The notes: generated by a model not told the origin, from the letters alone. A stretch of DNA of 64,000 nucleotides from Paenibacillus sp. FJAT-26967 (GCF_001541095.1 NZ_LMXH01000004.1:248001-312000); one strand, 5' to 3'. Shown: positions 52,712 through 62,026, counted from the first letter of the stretch. Numbers and translations are program-made.

Positions 52712-53763
52712 GTCGTTACAAACATATTCGGTTGAATAAGCCTCCCATTTCGTTTGTTCTTGATAAACGCGCTCTTCTCGTTACGGGCGTACTTCTGGCC
52801 ATTCTCATCTTGCTGATGCTGGTCGCTACTGGAACGGGCGAGATCAAGATGAGTCCGCTTCAGGTCCTGAAGACTCTCCTGGGTATGGGGGCGCCGCAGG
52901 ATGAACTCATTATCCACACGTTCCGGCTGCCACGTGTCCTGGTAGCCGTCCTGGTCGGAGCGGCCCTGGCTATGTCCGGGGCGATCATGCAGGGCGTCAG
53001 CCGCAACCCGCTGGCGTCCCCGGACATCATCGGCATTACCGATGGTGCCGGCGTGTTCGTCGTCGCCTTCATCGTGGCGACGGCCGGTACCGGCAGCGCC
53101 TTCCTGGCGAAGGCCGAATACCTGCCGCTTGCGGCATTCATCGGCGCTTCGCTGACGGCACTGGTCATTATGGCGCTGGCCTGGAAGAACGGGCTGCCGC
53201 CCGTCAGGCTGGTGCTGATCGGCATCGGTATCGCGGCTTCACTGGCCGCACTGAATACGATGCTGATCCTGATGGCACCGCCGGTCCTGACCACCCAGGC
53301 CATCACATGGAAGGTCGGCAGCGTGTACGGCTCCAACTGGAGCCATGTCGGCACGCTGGCTGCATGGATCGCCGTCCTGACGCCGATTCTCGCTTACATG
53401 ATGCGAGGCATGAACGTGCAGGCGCTCGGCGATTCGGTCGCTACCGGCGTCGGCAGCCGGGTGAACCGGCAGCGCGTCGTGCTGATTCTGCTCAGCACCG
53501 CGCTCGCGGGTTCCGCCGTTGCCTTCGGCGGCGGTATCGCCTTCGTCGGGCTGATCGCGCCTCACATGGCGCGGCGGCTCGTAGGCAGCGCGTACGGCGC
53601 GCTGCTGCCGGCTTCAGCGCTGTTCGGCGCTCTGGTCGTGCTGCTGTCCGATTATATCGGACGCACGGCGTTTCCGCCGCATGATTACCCCGCAGGTATT
53701 TTTACCGCCTGCGTGGGAGCGCCCTACTTCATCTACTTACTGTACAAATCACGGAACATGTAA
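52708..53763 (+). CDS. FecCD-type siderophore/haem ABC importer permease, second subunit
   Basis: A 351-residue permease, paired with the one before. It has the same signatures: TFRLPRVLVAVLVGAALAMS, GAIMQGVSRNPLASPDIIGI and GGGIAFVGLIAPHMARRLVG. The start overlaps the previous stop (ATGA), so translation is coupled. About ten membrane helices are visible. Two different permeases in one operon are typical of catecholate or hydroxamate siderophore uptake in Firmicutes. The substrate cannot be told. Confidence 0.92.
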   Translation: MSRYKHIRLNKPPISFVLDKRALLVTGVLLAILILLMLVATGTGEIKMSPLQVLKTLLGMGAPQDELIIHTFRLPRVLVAVLVGAALAMSGAIMQGVSRNPLASPDIIGITDGAGVFVVAFIVATAGTGSAFLAKAEYLPLAAFIGASLTALVIMALAWKNGLPPVRLVLIGIGIAASLAALNTMLILMAPPVLTTQAITWKVGSVYGSNWSHVGTLAAWIAVLTPILAYMMRGMNVQALGDSVATGVGSRVNRQRVVLILLSTALAGSAVAFGGGIAFVGLIAPHMARRLVGSAYGALLPASALFGALVVLLSDYIGRTAFPPHDYPAGIFTACVGAPYFIYLLYKSRNM

Positions 53764-53889
53764 GGTTGGTTCCCGTCATATAAAATCTACACACGAGACA
53801 CTGCCGCTACAGACAATAATCGGGGGCGTCATTATTTTGACAGCACCGTCCGCAAGGCCCATCTTTACTTGGCAAAGGAGATTGAGCGT

Positions 53890-54729
53890 ATGTATGGAAT
53901 CGAAACCAAGTCGCTGACGCTATCATATAATCAAACGGATATTATCGAGGATCTCGATCTGGAGATTCCTAAAGGTCAAATTACCGTCTTGATCGGCTGT
54001 AACGGCTGCGGTAAATCGACCCTGCTCCGCTCCATGGCCCGTCTGATGAAGCCAAAGGACGGAGCGGTGCTTCTCAACGGACAGGAGATCGCCAAGCAGT
54101 CAACTAAAGAAGTAGCCCGTCAGATGGCTATTCTGCCGCAAGGTCCGACTGCTCCCGAGGGTATGACGGTTTTTCAGCTCGTCAAACAGGGCCGCTATCC
54201 TCACCAGAACTGGCTGAAGCAGTGGAGTAAAGAGGATGAGGCCGCTGTTAACCGCGCGATGGAAGCAACAGGCATGGCCTCACTTGCCGAGCGGCAAGTG
54301 GATTCTTTGTCTGGAGGACAGCGCCAGCGTGCCTGGATCGCGATGACGCTGGCACAGGGTACGAACACGATTCTGCTCGACGAGCCGACTACGTATCTCG
54401 ATATGACTCACCAGATCGAAATTCTGGATCTGCTGTGGGAACTGAACGAGCGTGAGAACACGACCATCGTTATGGTTCTTCACGATCTTAACCTGGCGTG
54501 CCGTTACGCTCATCACATTGTAGCGCTGAGCGACAAGAAGGTATATGCCGCGGGCAAGCCGGAGGAAGTTGTAACCGAGGAATTGATCCGTAATGTGTTC
54601 GGGCTTAACTGCCGACTTGTGCGCGACCCGATTTTTGGTACACCGACTTGCGTACCGTTCGGCAAGGGCCGCAGAGTTCCCGGCTGCGAAGAGAACTGCG
54701 AACAGCCATGTATTGAAGTTGCGCTTTAA
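53890..54729 (+). CDS. FecE/FhuC-type ABC importer ATPase
   Basis: A 279-residue ATPase of the same importer. Walker [10 protein letters not shown] (residues about 35-43), Q-loop [10 protein letters not shown], signature [17 protein letters not shown], Walker [12 protein letters not shown] and the switch His in MVLHDLN are all standard. The C-terminus carries extra Cys ([14 protein letters not shown], then [11 protein letters not shown]), unusual for the family and perhaps metal-binding. The start at 53890 is set by AAAGGAGATTGAGCGT. It ends the operon, 126 bases behind the second permease. No binding-protein gene is in the operon. Confidence 0.93.
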   Translation: MYGIETKSLTLSYNQTDIIEDLDLEIPKGQITVLIGCNGCGKSTLLRSMARLMKPKDGAVLLNGQEIAKQSTKEVARQMAILPQGPTAPEGMTVFQLVKQGRYPHQNWLKQWSKEDEAAVNRAMEATGMASLAERQVDSLSGGQRQRAWIAMTLAQGTNTILLDEPTTYLDMTHQIEILDLLWELNERENTTIVMVLHDLNLACRYAHHIVALSDKKVYAAGKPEEVVTEELIRNVFGLNCRLVRDPIFGTPTCVPFGKGRRVPGCEENCEQPCIEVAL

Positions 54730-55029
54730 CCTTCACGGGGAATATTTTCTGAAAGCCAGCCTTCCTAATTAAAGGACTGCTGGTTTTTTTGCGTTTAAGT
54801 TCACAGCTTATAAGGCTGAAGAGGCAATTACTTAGGCCCGGGTAAGGATATACTATTCATTAGATATCCACCGTTCTTTTTTAAAAGTTGGATAAGGCTT
54901 TACCGGAACGGGATGTCCTTCAAGATCTAATCAACCTCCGGTTAATAATACTGGACAGGCAGAATCTTTTTCGTATAGAATAAAACCTTGTTTCCAATAA
55001 GGACATTCTTAACATAAGCAGGTGACAAC
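54730..55029. other. intergenic region with terminator and NSS promoter
   Basis: A weak terminator (CCAGC...GCTGG with T run, near 54755-54790) follows the ATPase gene. A promoter-like TGGACA (54952-54957), with TATAGA (54974-54979) at 16 bases or TAGAAT at 18, precedes the NSS gene. Otherwise empty. Confidence 0.5.
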
Positions 55030-56379
55030 ATGAGTGACGTGAGTTCAGACAAAGCAGCAGGTAAAGGCGGCGGGGAACGTTTCTCTTCCCTCGGGTTCAT
55101 TATGTCCGCAATCGGAAGTGCGATCGGCCTCGGGAATTTGTGGAAATTTCCTTACATTACAGGACTGTACGGTGGCGCAGCCTTTGTGCTGATTTTCATC
55201 TTTTGCCTTCTCATCGTAGGCATGCCGGTACTGCTGGCGGAAATGGCAATCGGACGGGCAGGCAGAGGGAATGCTTCTTCTTCTTTCCGCAACCTGGCCT
55301 CATCCGGACGCTGGGGCTTTTTTGGCTTCATCGGTGTGTTCGGTTCGTTTATGATTACTTCGTTCTACTCGGTCATTGCGGGATGGACGCTGCATTATGC
55401 GTTAAATTCTTTTACAGGCAAGCTCTACAATGGGGTAGACTATAATGTCCAGTTTGAAACCTTCACCTCAGGATACAGCCCGCTCGGCTGGCAGTTTCTT
55501 ATTCTGGGGCTGTCAGCGTGGGTAATTGCCCGCGGGGTTTCCGGCGGAATCGAGAAATTTAATAAGGTGCTCATCCCGGCACTGGCAGTGGTGCTGCTTA
55601 TTCTGATGGGTCGCGCACTGACGCTGCCCGGATCGGGTGAGGGCGTCGAATTCTTCCTGATGCCGGATTTTAGCAAGCTGACAGGTGAATCGATACTGGT
55701 GGCACTCGGACAAGCGTTCTTCTCCATGTCAGTGGGTATGGGGGTCATGATTACCTATGGCTCTTATGTGCAAAAAGAGCAGTCGCTTGGCAAGGCAACC
55801 GTCGCTGTAACCGGCGGGAACCTTCTGTATGCGATTATCGCCGGTCTGATTGTATTTCCCACCACCTTCTCGTTCGGATTGGAGCCTGCGCAAGGACCCG
55901 GCCTTGTGTTCGTCGTTCTTCCGGCTGCTTTCTCAGCCATGCCTCTGGGTGCAGCCTTCGGCGGCTTATTCTTCGTACTGCTGGCGATAGCGGCCTTCAC
56001 TTCGATTCTCTCTCTGCTCGAAGTGCCGGTTGCGTTTGCTATGGATCGCTGGAAGTGGACACGGGCTAAAGCGACTGCATGGACAACAGCTGTCTGTTTT
56101 ATTGTCGGTGTGCCTTCGGCTCTTTCCGTTGGGGGGGTACTAAGCGGGATTACGATCGGCGGGAAGAATATTTTCGATTCTCTGGACTTTGTGACCTCCA
56201 ACGTTCTGCTGCCGGTCGGCGGTCTGGTCGTGACCTTGTTTATCGGGTACAAATCCAAACGGGCTATGGAAGAGGCGGGACTAAATGGGCCTATCTTGAA
56301 AATATGGGTCTTCCTGCTCCGGGTTATCATCCCGCCAATGATTGTGCTTATTTTCTTGTACTCGATCGGTGTCATTTGA
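55030..56379 (+). CDS. sodium:neurotransmitter-type symporter (NSS family)
   Basis: A 449-residue transporter of about eleven to twelve helices that takes up an amino acid or amine with sodium. The helix 1 motif IGSAIGLGNLWKFPYITG (about residues 20-37) is the NSS sodium/substrate site, and GMPVLLAEMAIGRAGRGN and a Ser-rich helix 8 region follow. The bacterial subtype of this length (LeuT-like and MhsT-like) transports amino acids such as tryptophan or tyrosine, but which is unknown. The gene is monocistronic. A ribosome site AAGCAGGTGACAAC precedes ATG. Confidence 0.92.
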   Translation: MSDVSSDKAAGKGGGERFSSLGFIMSAIGSAIGLGNLWKFPYITGLYGGAAFVLIFIFCLLIVGMPVLLAEMAIGRAGRGNASSSFRNLASSGRWGFFGFIGVFGSFMITSFYSVIAGWTLHYALNSFTGKLYNGVDYNVQFETFTSGYSPLGWQFLILGLSAWVIARGVSGGIEKFNKVLIPALAVVLLILMGRALTLPGSGEGVEFFLMPDFSKLTGESILVALGQAFFSMSVGMGVMITYGSYVQKEQSLGKATVAVTGGNLLYAIIAGLIVFPTTFSFGLEPAQGPGLVFVVLPAAFSAMPLGAAFGGLFFVLLAIAAFTSILSLLEVPVAFAMDRWKWTRAKATAWTTAVCFIVGVPSALSVGGVLSGITIGGKNIFDSLDFVTSNVLLPVGGLVVTLFIGYKSKRAMEEAGLNGPILKIWVFLLRVIIPPMIVLIFLYSIGVI

Positions 56380-56492
56380 GTGGTGATGTAAATCTGCTCA
56401 TTTCTTTAGCATAAAGACATTGATGTTGCTTCATCCTATAGGGGTCTCTGACTAGGAATCCAGAACCAAATCAGACCGAGGGAGGCCCCAAC

Positions 56493-56765
56493 ATGGCAGA
56501 CGAAGTACGTGAATACGACTCCAGCTTACAGTCGCAGAATCCAATTTCTCAAGCCCAGAATTCACTGGAAAAAGTGCACAACGCTGTTTCCCAGGCGTTG
56601 ACGCATCCGACCGAGCAGTTGGAAGCGCAGGCTCATGCGGCAATCGGACATGCGGAGAGAGCTGCCGAGACGGCATCGCTCAGTCTGAATCAGCAGGCTT
56701 ATGACGAAATAGAAGCCGGATTGCAGCAGGAGAAAGAGGATCTTCAGAACGGTACCCGCTCCTAA
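56493..56765 (+). CDS. small helical protein of unknown function
   Basis: A 90-residue, acidic, hydrophilic protein with no Cys and few aromatics. Residues 18-60 and 65-85 look like long amphipathic helices rich in Ala, Gln and Glu (SLEKVHNAVSQALTHPTEQL, EAQAHAAIGHAERAAETASL). It has a strong ribosome site (GAGGGAGGCCCCAAC) and a perfect 16-bp terminator, so it is expressed as its own unit. I do not recognise a family. The composition recalls small abundant stress- or spore-associated proteins, but that is only an impression. Confidence 0.75.
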   Translation: MADEVREYDSSLQSQNPISQAQNSLEKVHNAVSQALTHPTEQLEAQAHAAIGHAERAAETASLSLNQQAYDEIEAGLQQEKEDLQNGTRS

Positions 56766-56774
56766 CTGTCTGTT

Positions 56775-56830
56775 CTCCCGTGTTCCTTCTGCGCAGGATT
56801 CTCTGCCGGAAGGAACACGGGAGATTTTTA
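56775..56830 (+). terminator. terminator of the small helical protein gene
   Basis: TCTCCCGTGTTCCTTC (56775-56790) pairs perfectly with GAAGGAACACGGGAGA (56810-56825), followed by TTTTTA. Confidence 0.92.
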
Positions 56831-56952
56831 TAGAAACGTGCTTTAGCTACTGCGTGGTACGTGGCGGGATTTTAGTTCGCGCCCGCTTTTATGATATGAT
56901 TAAAGGAAGAAGTGTCCAGCAAAACCATCACTTATTGGGAGGGTTTATGAAT

Positions 56953-57783
56953 ATGCCTAAACATTTATCCGATTCTACCATTTTGAATAACGACGTCCGC
57001 ATGCCTTGGTTCGGTCTTGGCGTCTGGAAAGCGACGGAGGGCGGTGAAGTGGAACGCGCTGTCCGTACCGCTATTGAGCTTGGATATAAAAGTATTGATA
57101 CGGCTGCCGTGTACGGCAACGAAGCGGGTGTCGGCCAGGCGATCAAGGATAGCGGCGTAGCCCGTGAAGAGCTTTTCGTGACCACCAAAGTGTGGAACAG
57201 CAATCAAGGGTACGACACGACGCTGCAGGCATTTGAAGAGAGCCGCAACAAGTTGGGGCTGGATTACATAGATTTGTATTTGATTCACTGGCCGGTCAAA
57301 GACAAGTACAAAGAGACTTGGAAAGCGCTCGAAAAGCTGTACAGAGACGGAAGTGTCCGCGCCATTGGCGTCAGTAACTTCCAGGTGCATCATCTTGAAG
57401 ACCTGATGCAGGGCAGTGAAATCGTGCCGGCCGTCAATCAGGTTGAATACCACCCGCGTCTGTCGCAGCGTCCGCTTCACGATTTCTGCCGCAAGAACCG
57501 CATTCAGCTTGAGGCCTGGAGTCCGCTTATGCAGGGCCAGCTGCTGAATAACCCGCTGCTCATCGAGATTGGCGAGAAGCACGGCAAGAACCCGGCGCAA
57601 ATTATTTTGCGTTGGGATCTGCAGAACGAAGTCGTGACCATTCCTAAGTCCGTGACACCGGAGCGGATCGCGCAGAATGCCGATGTTTTTGACTTCGAAC
57701 TGTCATCGGAAGACATGGAGCGCATTCATACGCTTAACCTGGATCAGCGTGTAGGCGCAGACCCGGACAACTTTAATTTCTAA
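56953..57783 (+). CDS. yvgN: aldo/keto reductase (YvgN-like glyoxal/methylglyoxal reductase)
   Basis: A 276-residue NADPH-dependent reductase. It has the family pattern MPWFGLGVWKATEGGEVERA, SIDTAAVYGNEAGVGQAI (catalytic Asp and Tyr), TKVWNSNQGYDTTLQAF (catalytic Lys), LIHWPVKDKYKETWKALEKL (catalytic His) and IPKSVTPERIAQNADVFDFE at the cofactor site. The overall sequence resembles YvgN, which reduces glyoxal and methylglyoxal. The start at 56953 lies 9 bases after GGGAGGG; the ATG at 56947 is closer than optimal. A clear terminator follows. Confidence 0.92.
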   Translation: MPKHLSDSTILNNDVRMPWFGLGVWKATEGGEVERAVRTAIELGYKSIDTAAVYGNEAGVGQAIKDSGVAREELFVTTKVWNSNQGYDTTLQAFEESRNKLGLDYIDLYLIHWPVKDKYKETWKALEKLYRDGSVRAIGVSNFQVHHLEDLMQGSEIVPAVNQVEYHPRLSQRPLHDFCRKNRIQLEAWSPLMQGQLLNNPLLIEIGEKHGKNPAQIILRWDLQNEVVTIPKSVTPERIAQNADVFDFELSSEDMERIHTLNLDQRVGADPDNFNF

Positions 57784-57805
57784 TTGAATTACATTTGCTT
57801 CACAG

Positions 57806-57843
57806 AGCTGCTTGGAGTCTTCGTGACTCAGGCAGCTTTTTTT
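57806..57843 (+). terminator. terminator of the aldo/keto reductase gene
   Basis: AGCTGC (57806-57811) pairs with GCAGCT (57832-57837), with GAGTC/GACTC inside and six T behind. Confidence 0.85.
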
Positions 57844-57922
57844 GTTGCAGATATAAATTCATTTACAAAAAAGGTAAAATGTAGGTATGTCTAGGTGGGC
57901 TCGCTTGGAGGGAATTCAAACT

Positions 57923-59032
57923 TTGCTGATACAAGAAACTAAGAAGAAAAGAGGGATTTTTATTCACCTAAATAAAAATATTTTGTTTGTTCAAGTGCAT
58001 GTGATTTGTACGATCCTGATTCTTATGAGTACAATCGGCTGCGCCAATCATGTTAATGATGAGCCGCAGCGAGTCCTGCCCGATTCGAATGTTCCCAAAT
58101 CCAATCCGCCCATTATTGATAATGATGTAAGAATTGAAGGTAAAGCGACTCCTTATCCTCTTAATGTCCAGGACGCCTGCGGTTCAAACTTATTTATTGA
58201 GCGTGAGCCTGAGCGTGTCGTGATCCAAGGTGTCCGTGAAAAGGAATTTCTTATCGAAGCAGGGGCAGAGGACAAAATGATTGTTTTTGAAGGAAAAGGG
58301 ATTGGCGGGTCTATTCATGAGACCGAGAGGAGAATTGCGGCGGAAACAAAGCCGGACCTTGTTATTCTGATCGGTGGAGAGGGTTCGTGTGAAAGTGCAG
58401 GCGCACTTGCTAAGCTAGGCATTCCCTCCTACGTGTCCGATCAATCTACCGTTAAGAGAATAGCCCGGGAGCTGCTGACAACCGGTATTGTACTGAATAC
58501 ACGAGAAAGTGCTGAGGAAGCCTCGGATCGGCTGCTGGAATCCATTCGTAACGTCGAAGAATCGGTATCCTCTGTAGAACAGGTATCCGTATACTGGGAG
58601 ACTGGATTACAAATTGAATTTGAAGAAATCAAAGGATATTCAGCCCTCGGACCTGGCGCACTGGAGCATGACATGCTGACACTTGCGGGAGGAATTAATA
58701 TAACGCAGGAATCGGCTCGGAATCCGTACAGGATTATAAAGAACCTGGATTCTATTATTCAGTCGGACCCGGATCATATCCTGATTTCGGGTTATGAACG
58801 ACAGGCTTCCCGTGAATTTAAGGAAGTTGTACAACGTGAAGGATGGGATTCTTTACAGGCCGTTAAATCCGGCCGGGTGAAAGAACTTCCGGCTTCTTTT
58901 GGGTCTGTCCGCACACTTTCGTCGGACCTTTGTTTGTTATCGGAAATCCTTCATCCGCAGATCAGCCCGTCATCGGCTCAACAGAATCTGTTTAAGGATA
59001 ACAATGGAAAACAAGACACCATGAAGAAATAA
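57923..59032 (+). CDS. periplasmic-binding-fold lipoprotein, siderophore/B12-type (orphan)
   Basis: About 369 residues. A basic start (KKKR) leads into a hydrophobic stretch that ends in a lipobox (MSTIGC), so it should be lipid-anchored outside the cell. The rest (about residues 75-350) has the two-lobe pattern of class III metal-siderophore binding proteins: PERVVIQGVREKEFLIEAGA, TKPDLVILIGG, and LGPGALEHDMLTLAGGINIT, with PDHILISGYERQ. The usual opening strand is replaced by an unusual VQDACGSNLF segment. The start is TTG at 57923, after TTGGAGGGAATTCAAAC; the ATG at 57887 has a weak ribosome site. It lies 3.2 kb from the importer and may be its receptor. Confidence 0.75.
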   Translation: MLIQETKKKRGIFIHLNKNILFVQVHVICTILILMSTIGCANHVNDEPQRVLPDSNVPKSNPPIIDNDVRIEGKATPYPLNVQDACGSNLFIEREPERVVIQGVREKEFLIEAGAEDKMIVFEGKGIGGSIHETERRIAAETKPDLVILIGGEGSCESAGALAKLGIPSYVSDQSTVKRIARELLTTGIVLNTRESAEEASDRLLESIRNVEESVSSVEQVSVYWETGLQIEFEEIKGYSALGPGALEHDMLTLAGGINITQESARNPYRIIKNLDSIIQSDPDHILISGYERQASREFKEVVQREGWDSLQAVKSGRVKELPASFGSVRTLSSDLCLLSEILHPQISPSSAQQNLFKDNNGKQDTMKK

Positions 59033-59279
59033 TCCTACTGAGTAAGCTTGTAGAGGATACGGGTAGGAAGGACGGCCTTCTATATTGAGAAGAACAGGCA
59101 TCCGCTCTTTGGCGTGCATCCCTGCTTGGCAAGAGCTGTGGCGCATATGAAATCCCTCTGTCGCAGTAATAGCATTCGCCCCGCTCAGCGTAACTTTCCG
59201 TAAGTGCATAGTTCCCCCTTTTTTGACTCATATTACAGGAAGCAATTGGTCCTATCGTCTAAAAAAGGAGTGTGACTCT

Positions 59280-60653
59280 ATGGATACCGTTATGATGGCC
59301 AGGGCACTATTCGGTACGTCGATGGCGTTTCATATTATTTTCGCGACGCTCGGTGTCGGGCTGCCGATGATGATCGTATTTGCGGAGATCATGTATCATG
59401 TCAAAAAAGACCGCGATTACGTTCATCTTGCAAGAAGGTGGACGAAGGCTTCCGGCATCCTGCTCGGCGTCGGCATTCCGTCCGGCACGATCGTCGGCGT
59501 CATGCTGTCGCTGCTCTGGCCCGGCTTTATGAAGATCGTGGGCCAGGTGATCGCACTGCCGTTCCAGATCGAGATGTGGGCGTTCTTCTTCGAAGCGCTG
59601 TTCATGTCGATCTACCTGTATGCGGCTGATCGCCTGCCTCCGGTGATCCGCGTCATCAGCGTGATCTTCGTCGCAATCGGAGCAAGCGCCTCGGCTGTAA
59701 TGATCACGGACGCGCATGCGTTCATGAACACGCCGCAGGGCTTTAACTTGACTCCGAACGGGGAGATCGTCGATGTGCAGCCGTGGGTGGCGGTGTTCAA
59801 TCCGAGCCTGTGGTCCACTGCGCTGCATGTCCTCTCGACAGCCTACATGACGGGGGCTTTCGCAGCAGTCTCCGTAGCGGCTTACAGGCTGCTTAAGGCC
59901 CGCAGCGCGCCGAGGGAGGCCGCCTATCACCGCAAGGGATTGTTCCTGGCGCTGATCTTCGGCGGAATCATGTCGGCGTTCACAGGTCTGAACGGACATG
60001 CCACCGCCCAAATGCTGCATCATCACATTCCGGAGAAGCTGGCCGCAGCCGAAGGATTGTTCGTGACGCAGTCGCATGCGCCGCTTGCGATCTTCGGGAA
60101 AGCGAATCCGGATACGCAGATGATTGAGGGGGGCATCGAACTGCCCGGCTTTCTGAGCCTGCTCGCAGGCAACCGGTTTGACACTGTGGTGCGGGGCTTG
60201 AACGATTTCCCGCGTGAGAACTGGCCCCCGCTGTACATACACACTCTGTTCAACCTTATGGTGTTCATCGGGGTGTTCCTGCTCGCGCTGGCCTTCCTCG
60301 CGCTGCTGTACCGGATATGGCTGAAAAAGCCATATCCGAGGTGGCTGCTCACGGTGCTTGTAGCTGCAGGTCCGCTTTCGATGCTTGGCATCGAACTCGG
60401 TTGGATTTTTAGCTGCACCGGCAGACAGCCGTGGACCGTATATCATGTCCAGAAGACAAGTGAAGCGGCGCTCCAAACAAGCGGCATCGGCACCTTGTTC
60501 CTGATGTTTATATCCGTCTATGTGTTCCTGCTTGTGGTGACCAGTCTCGTCATGTATGTCTATTTCAAACGGCATCCGATCGGAGATGTGCTGGACAAAA
60601 GCGATTCTGCAGCAAGGACTCCGGCCGCTGAAGGGGAGGGAGCAAGCACATGA
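59280..60653 (+). CDS. cydA: cytochrome bd-type quinol oxidase subunit I
   Basis: A 457-residue membrane oxidase subunit that carries the haems and reduces O2 with quinol. It has the start ARALFGTSMAFHIIFATLGVG (haem ligand His near residue 18), FFFEALFMSIYLY, and GLNGHATAQMLHHHIPEK, and a Met-rich second-half region. The quinol-binding loop is short, as in the cyanide-insensitive branch and in YthA of B. subtilis. AAAAGGAGTGTGACTCT precedes ATG at 59280; 19 upstream in-frame codons are without likeness. It overlaps the cydB gene by 4 bases. Confidence 0.93.
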   Translation: MDTVMMARALFGTSMAFHIIFATLGVGLPMMIVFAEIMYHVKKDRDYVHLARRWTKASGILLGVGIPSGTIVGVMLSLLWPGFMKIVGQVIALPFQIEMWAFFFEALFMSIYLYAADRLPPVIRVISVIFVAIGASASAVMITDAHAFMNTPQGFNLTPNGEIVDVQPWVAVFNPSLWSTALHVLSTAYMTGAFAAVSVAAYRLLKARSAPREAAYHRKGLFLALIFGGIMSAFTGLNGHATAQMLHHHIPEKLAAAEGLFVTQSHAPLAIFGKANPDTQMIEGGIELPGFLSLLAGNRFDTVVRGLNDFPRENWPPLYIHTLFNLMVFIGVFLLALAFLALLYRIWLKKPYPRWLLTVLVAAGPLSMLGIELGWIFSCTGRQPWTVYHVQKTSEAALQTSGIGTLFLMFISVYVFLLVVTSLVMYVYFKRHPIGDVLDKSDSAARTPAAEGEGAST

Positions 60654-61681
60654 GCGACGTTACACTGGCGGTGACCGTGCTGTGGGTCTTCCTGTTCACC
60701 TACTCGATTCTCGGCTCCATTGATTTCGGTGCAGGCTTCTGGTCTATGCTTTACGGAGGCAAGCATCACTCCAAAGCCGGGGCGCTGGCGAACCGCTACC
60801 TGTCACCGACTTGGGAAGTCACGAACGTCTTCCTCGTTCTGTTCGTCGTGGCGCTTGTCGGTTTCTTCCCGCACGCGACTCATATACTCGGCGGTGCGCT
60901 TCTAGTGCCCGTCTCGCTCGTACTCCTGCTGCTGCTTATCCGCAGCACCTTCATGGTCTACGCTTACTCGGTCGCCAAGTACGGAAGGCTGCTGAACGTA
61001 GTCTCGGGTATTACCGGCCTGCTGATCCCCGGCCTGCTCGTCAGTGTCCTGCCGATTACATTAGGCGGCTTCGTAACCCTGACGGATGGTGTGCCGGAGC
61101 TTCATATGCTGGAGCTGTTTACCAGCACGACCGAGTACGCGCATCTGGGCTTCGGCTTGTCCACCGAACTGTTCATGTCGGCGTTGTTCCTTGCCGACTA
61201 TTCCCGTGAAGCGGGGGATGAGGAGACTTACCTGGACTACCGCCGGCTGGCCATGATCTGGGGGCCTGTCAATCTGGTTATGGCGCTCCTTACGGTCAGC
61301 ACCTTGTCTACACATGCGCCGTGGATCGTCGAAGGCTTCAAGCGCAATGGGCTGTGGTTCGGTTTCTCGGTCCTTGCGTTCATAGCGGCCTATATACTGC
61401 TGCTGATCAAACGGGAGGACGGCCGCAGAGGCTACCCGCGCGCCTCAGTCATCGCCGTTGTTATCCAATACGGGCTTGCGAGTTATGCTTATTTCTCGGC
61501 CCATATGCCTTATATGGTGTATCCGCATTTAACTTTTGACGAGGGGATAACCAATCCGGCGATGTTCCGCTCCCTCTTTATCGGGTATATCGTGAGTTCT
61601 GCGATTCTGGTCCCGGTGTTCTATATGTTCTGGAGGCTCTTCCTCAAAGACAAGCGGTATCTGCAGCCGGAAAAAAATTAG
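60650..61681 (+). CDS. cydB: cytochrome bd-type quinol oxidase subunit II
   Basis: A 343-residue membrane protein of about eight to nine helices, the partner of CydA. It starts in the CydB manner (VTLAVTVLWVFLFTYSILGS, then IDFGAGFWSML) and has the middle GGFVTLTDGVP and later HAPWIVEGFKRNGLWFG. Its start overlaps the cydA stop (ATGA), so production is coupled. No cydX or cydDC gene follows; assembly transporters would be encoded elsewhere. No strong terminator is visible, only a GAAAACAAG/CTTGTTTTC hairpin right after the stop. Confidence 0.92.
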   Translation: MSDVTLAVTVLWVFLFTYSILGSIDFGAGFWSMLYGGKHHSKAGALANRYLSPTWEVTNVFLVLFVVALVGFFPHATHILGGALLVPVSLVLLLLLIRSTFMVYAYSVAKYGRLLNVVSGITGLLIPGLLVSVLPITLGGFVTLTDGVPELHMLELFTSTTEYAHLGFGLSTELFMSALFLADYSREAGDEETYLDYRRLAMIWGPVNLVMALLTVSTLSTHAPWIVEGFKRNGLWFGFSVLAFIAAYILLLIKREDGRRGYPRASVIAVVIQYGLASYAYFSAHMPYMVYPHLTFDEGITNPAMFRSLFIGYIVSSAILVPVFYMFWRLFLKDKRYLQPEKN

Positions 61682-61836
61682 GAAAGAAAACAAGCTCATA
61701 TCCCTTGTTTTCCCAAGTGTTCCAAAATAAATAGTATGCGCGGCAGCGGGGTTATGGGTTCGAAAAGGGGCATTACCGACCCGTTTTATGAGCTCCGGGA
61801 CAGTTGAATTATAATGATTTTCTCCGGTTTGTTCGG

Positions 61837-61866
61837 TTGACAGTCCTTTCCAAGCGGTGTTACAAT
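61837..61866 (+). promoter_or_regulatory. sigma-A promoter of the exporter leader
   Basis: TTGACA (61837-61842), 18-base spacer, TACAAT (61861-61866). Both boxes are close to consensus. Confidence 0.85.
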
Positions 61867-61924
61867 CACACCAAGCTAACGCGAGAGCGTAGGAAAATGA
61901 CCGGAGATGAAAGGGGGGATATCC

Positions 61925-62026
61925 ATGTTTAGAATGTTGCCTGTTTACGGACATATGCATCTGTTCGCAGATCATAAGGGCACAGCTAAATATACGGTAT
62001 CCCCTTTAAACCGCAATTCCGTGTAA
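61925..62026 (+). CDS. 33-residue leader peptide of the multidrug exporter (BmrB-like role)
   Basis: ATG at 61925 follows an outstanding ribosome site (GATGAAAGGGGGGATATCC) and opens 33 codons, starting MFRMLPVYGHMHLFADHKG and ending LNRNSV. It follows a strong promoter. Its bases 61994-62002 (ACGGTATCC) can pair with part of the terminator arm downstream. In B. subtilis the short gene bmrB (yheJ) precedes bmrC/bmrD (yheI/yheH) and acts as a leader for ribosome-mediated transcription attenuation. I cannot recall the BmrB sequence, so the claim is by position and architecture. Confidence 0.7.
   Translation: MFRMLPVYGHMHLFADHKGTAKYTVSPLNRNSV

Noticed and set aside
58970-59209. Minus-strand ORF of 79 codons with a fair ribosome site (AAAGGGGGAACT)
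   Set aside because: It overlaps the end of the lipoprotein gene, has mixed composition and matches no family; another frame over the same bases is open as well. Kept as unlikely rather than impossible.
59307-60575. 422-codon open frame on the minus strand
   Set aside because: Antisense to cydA; very His/Arg/Gln-rich low-quality translation.
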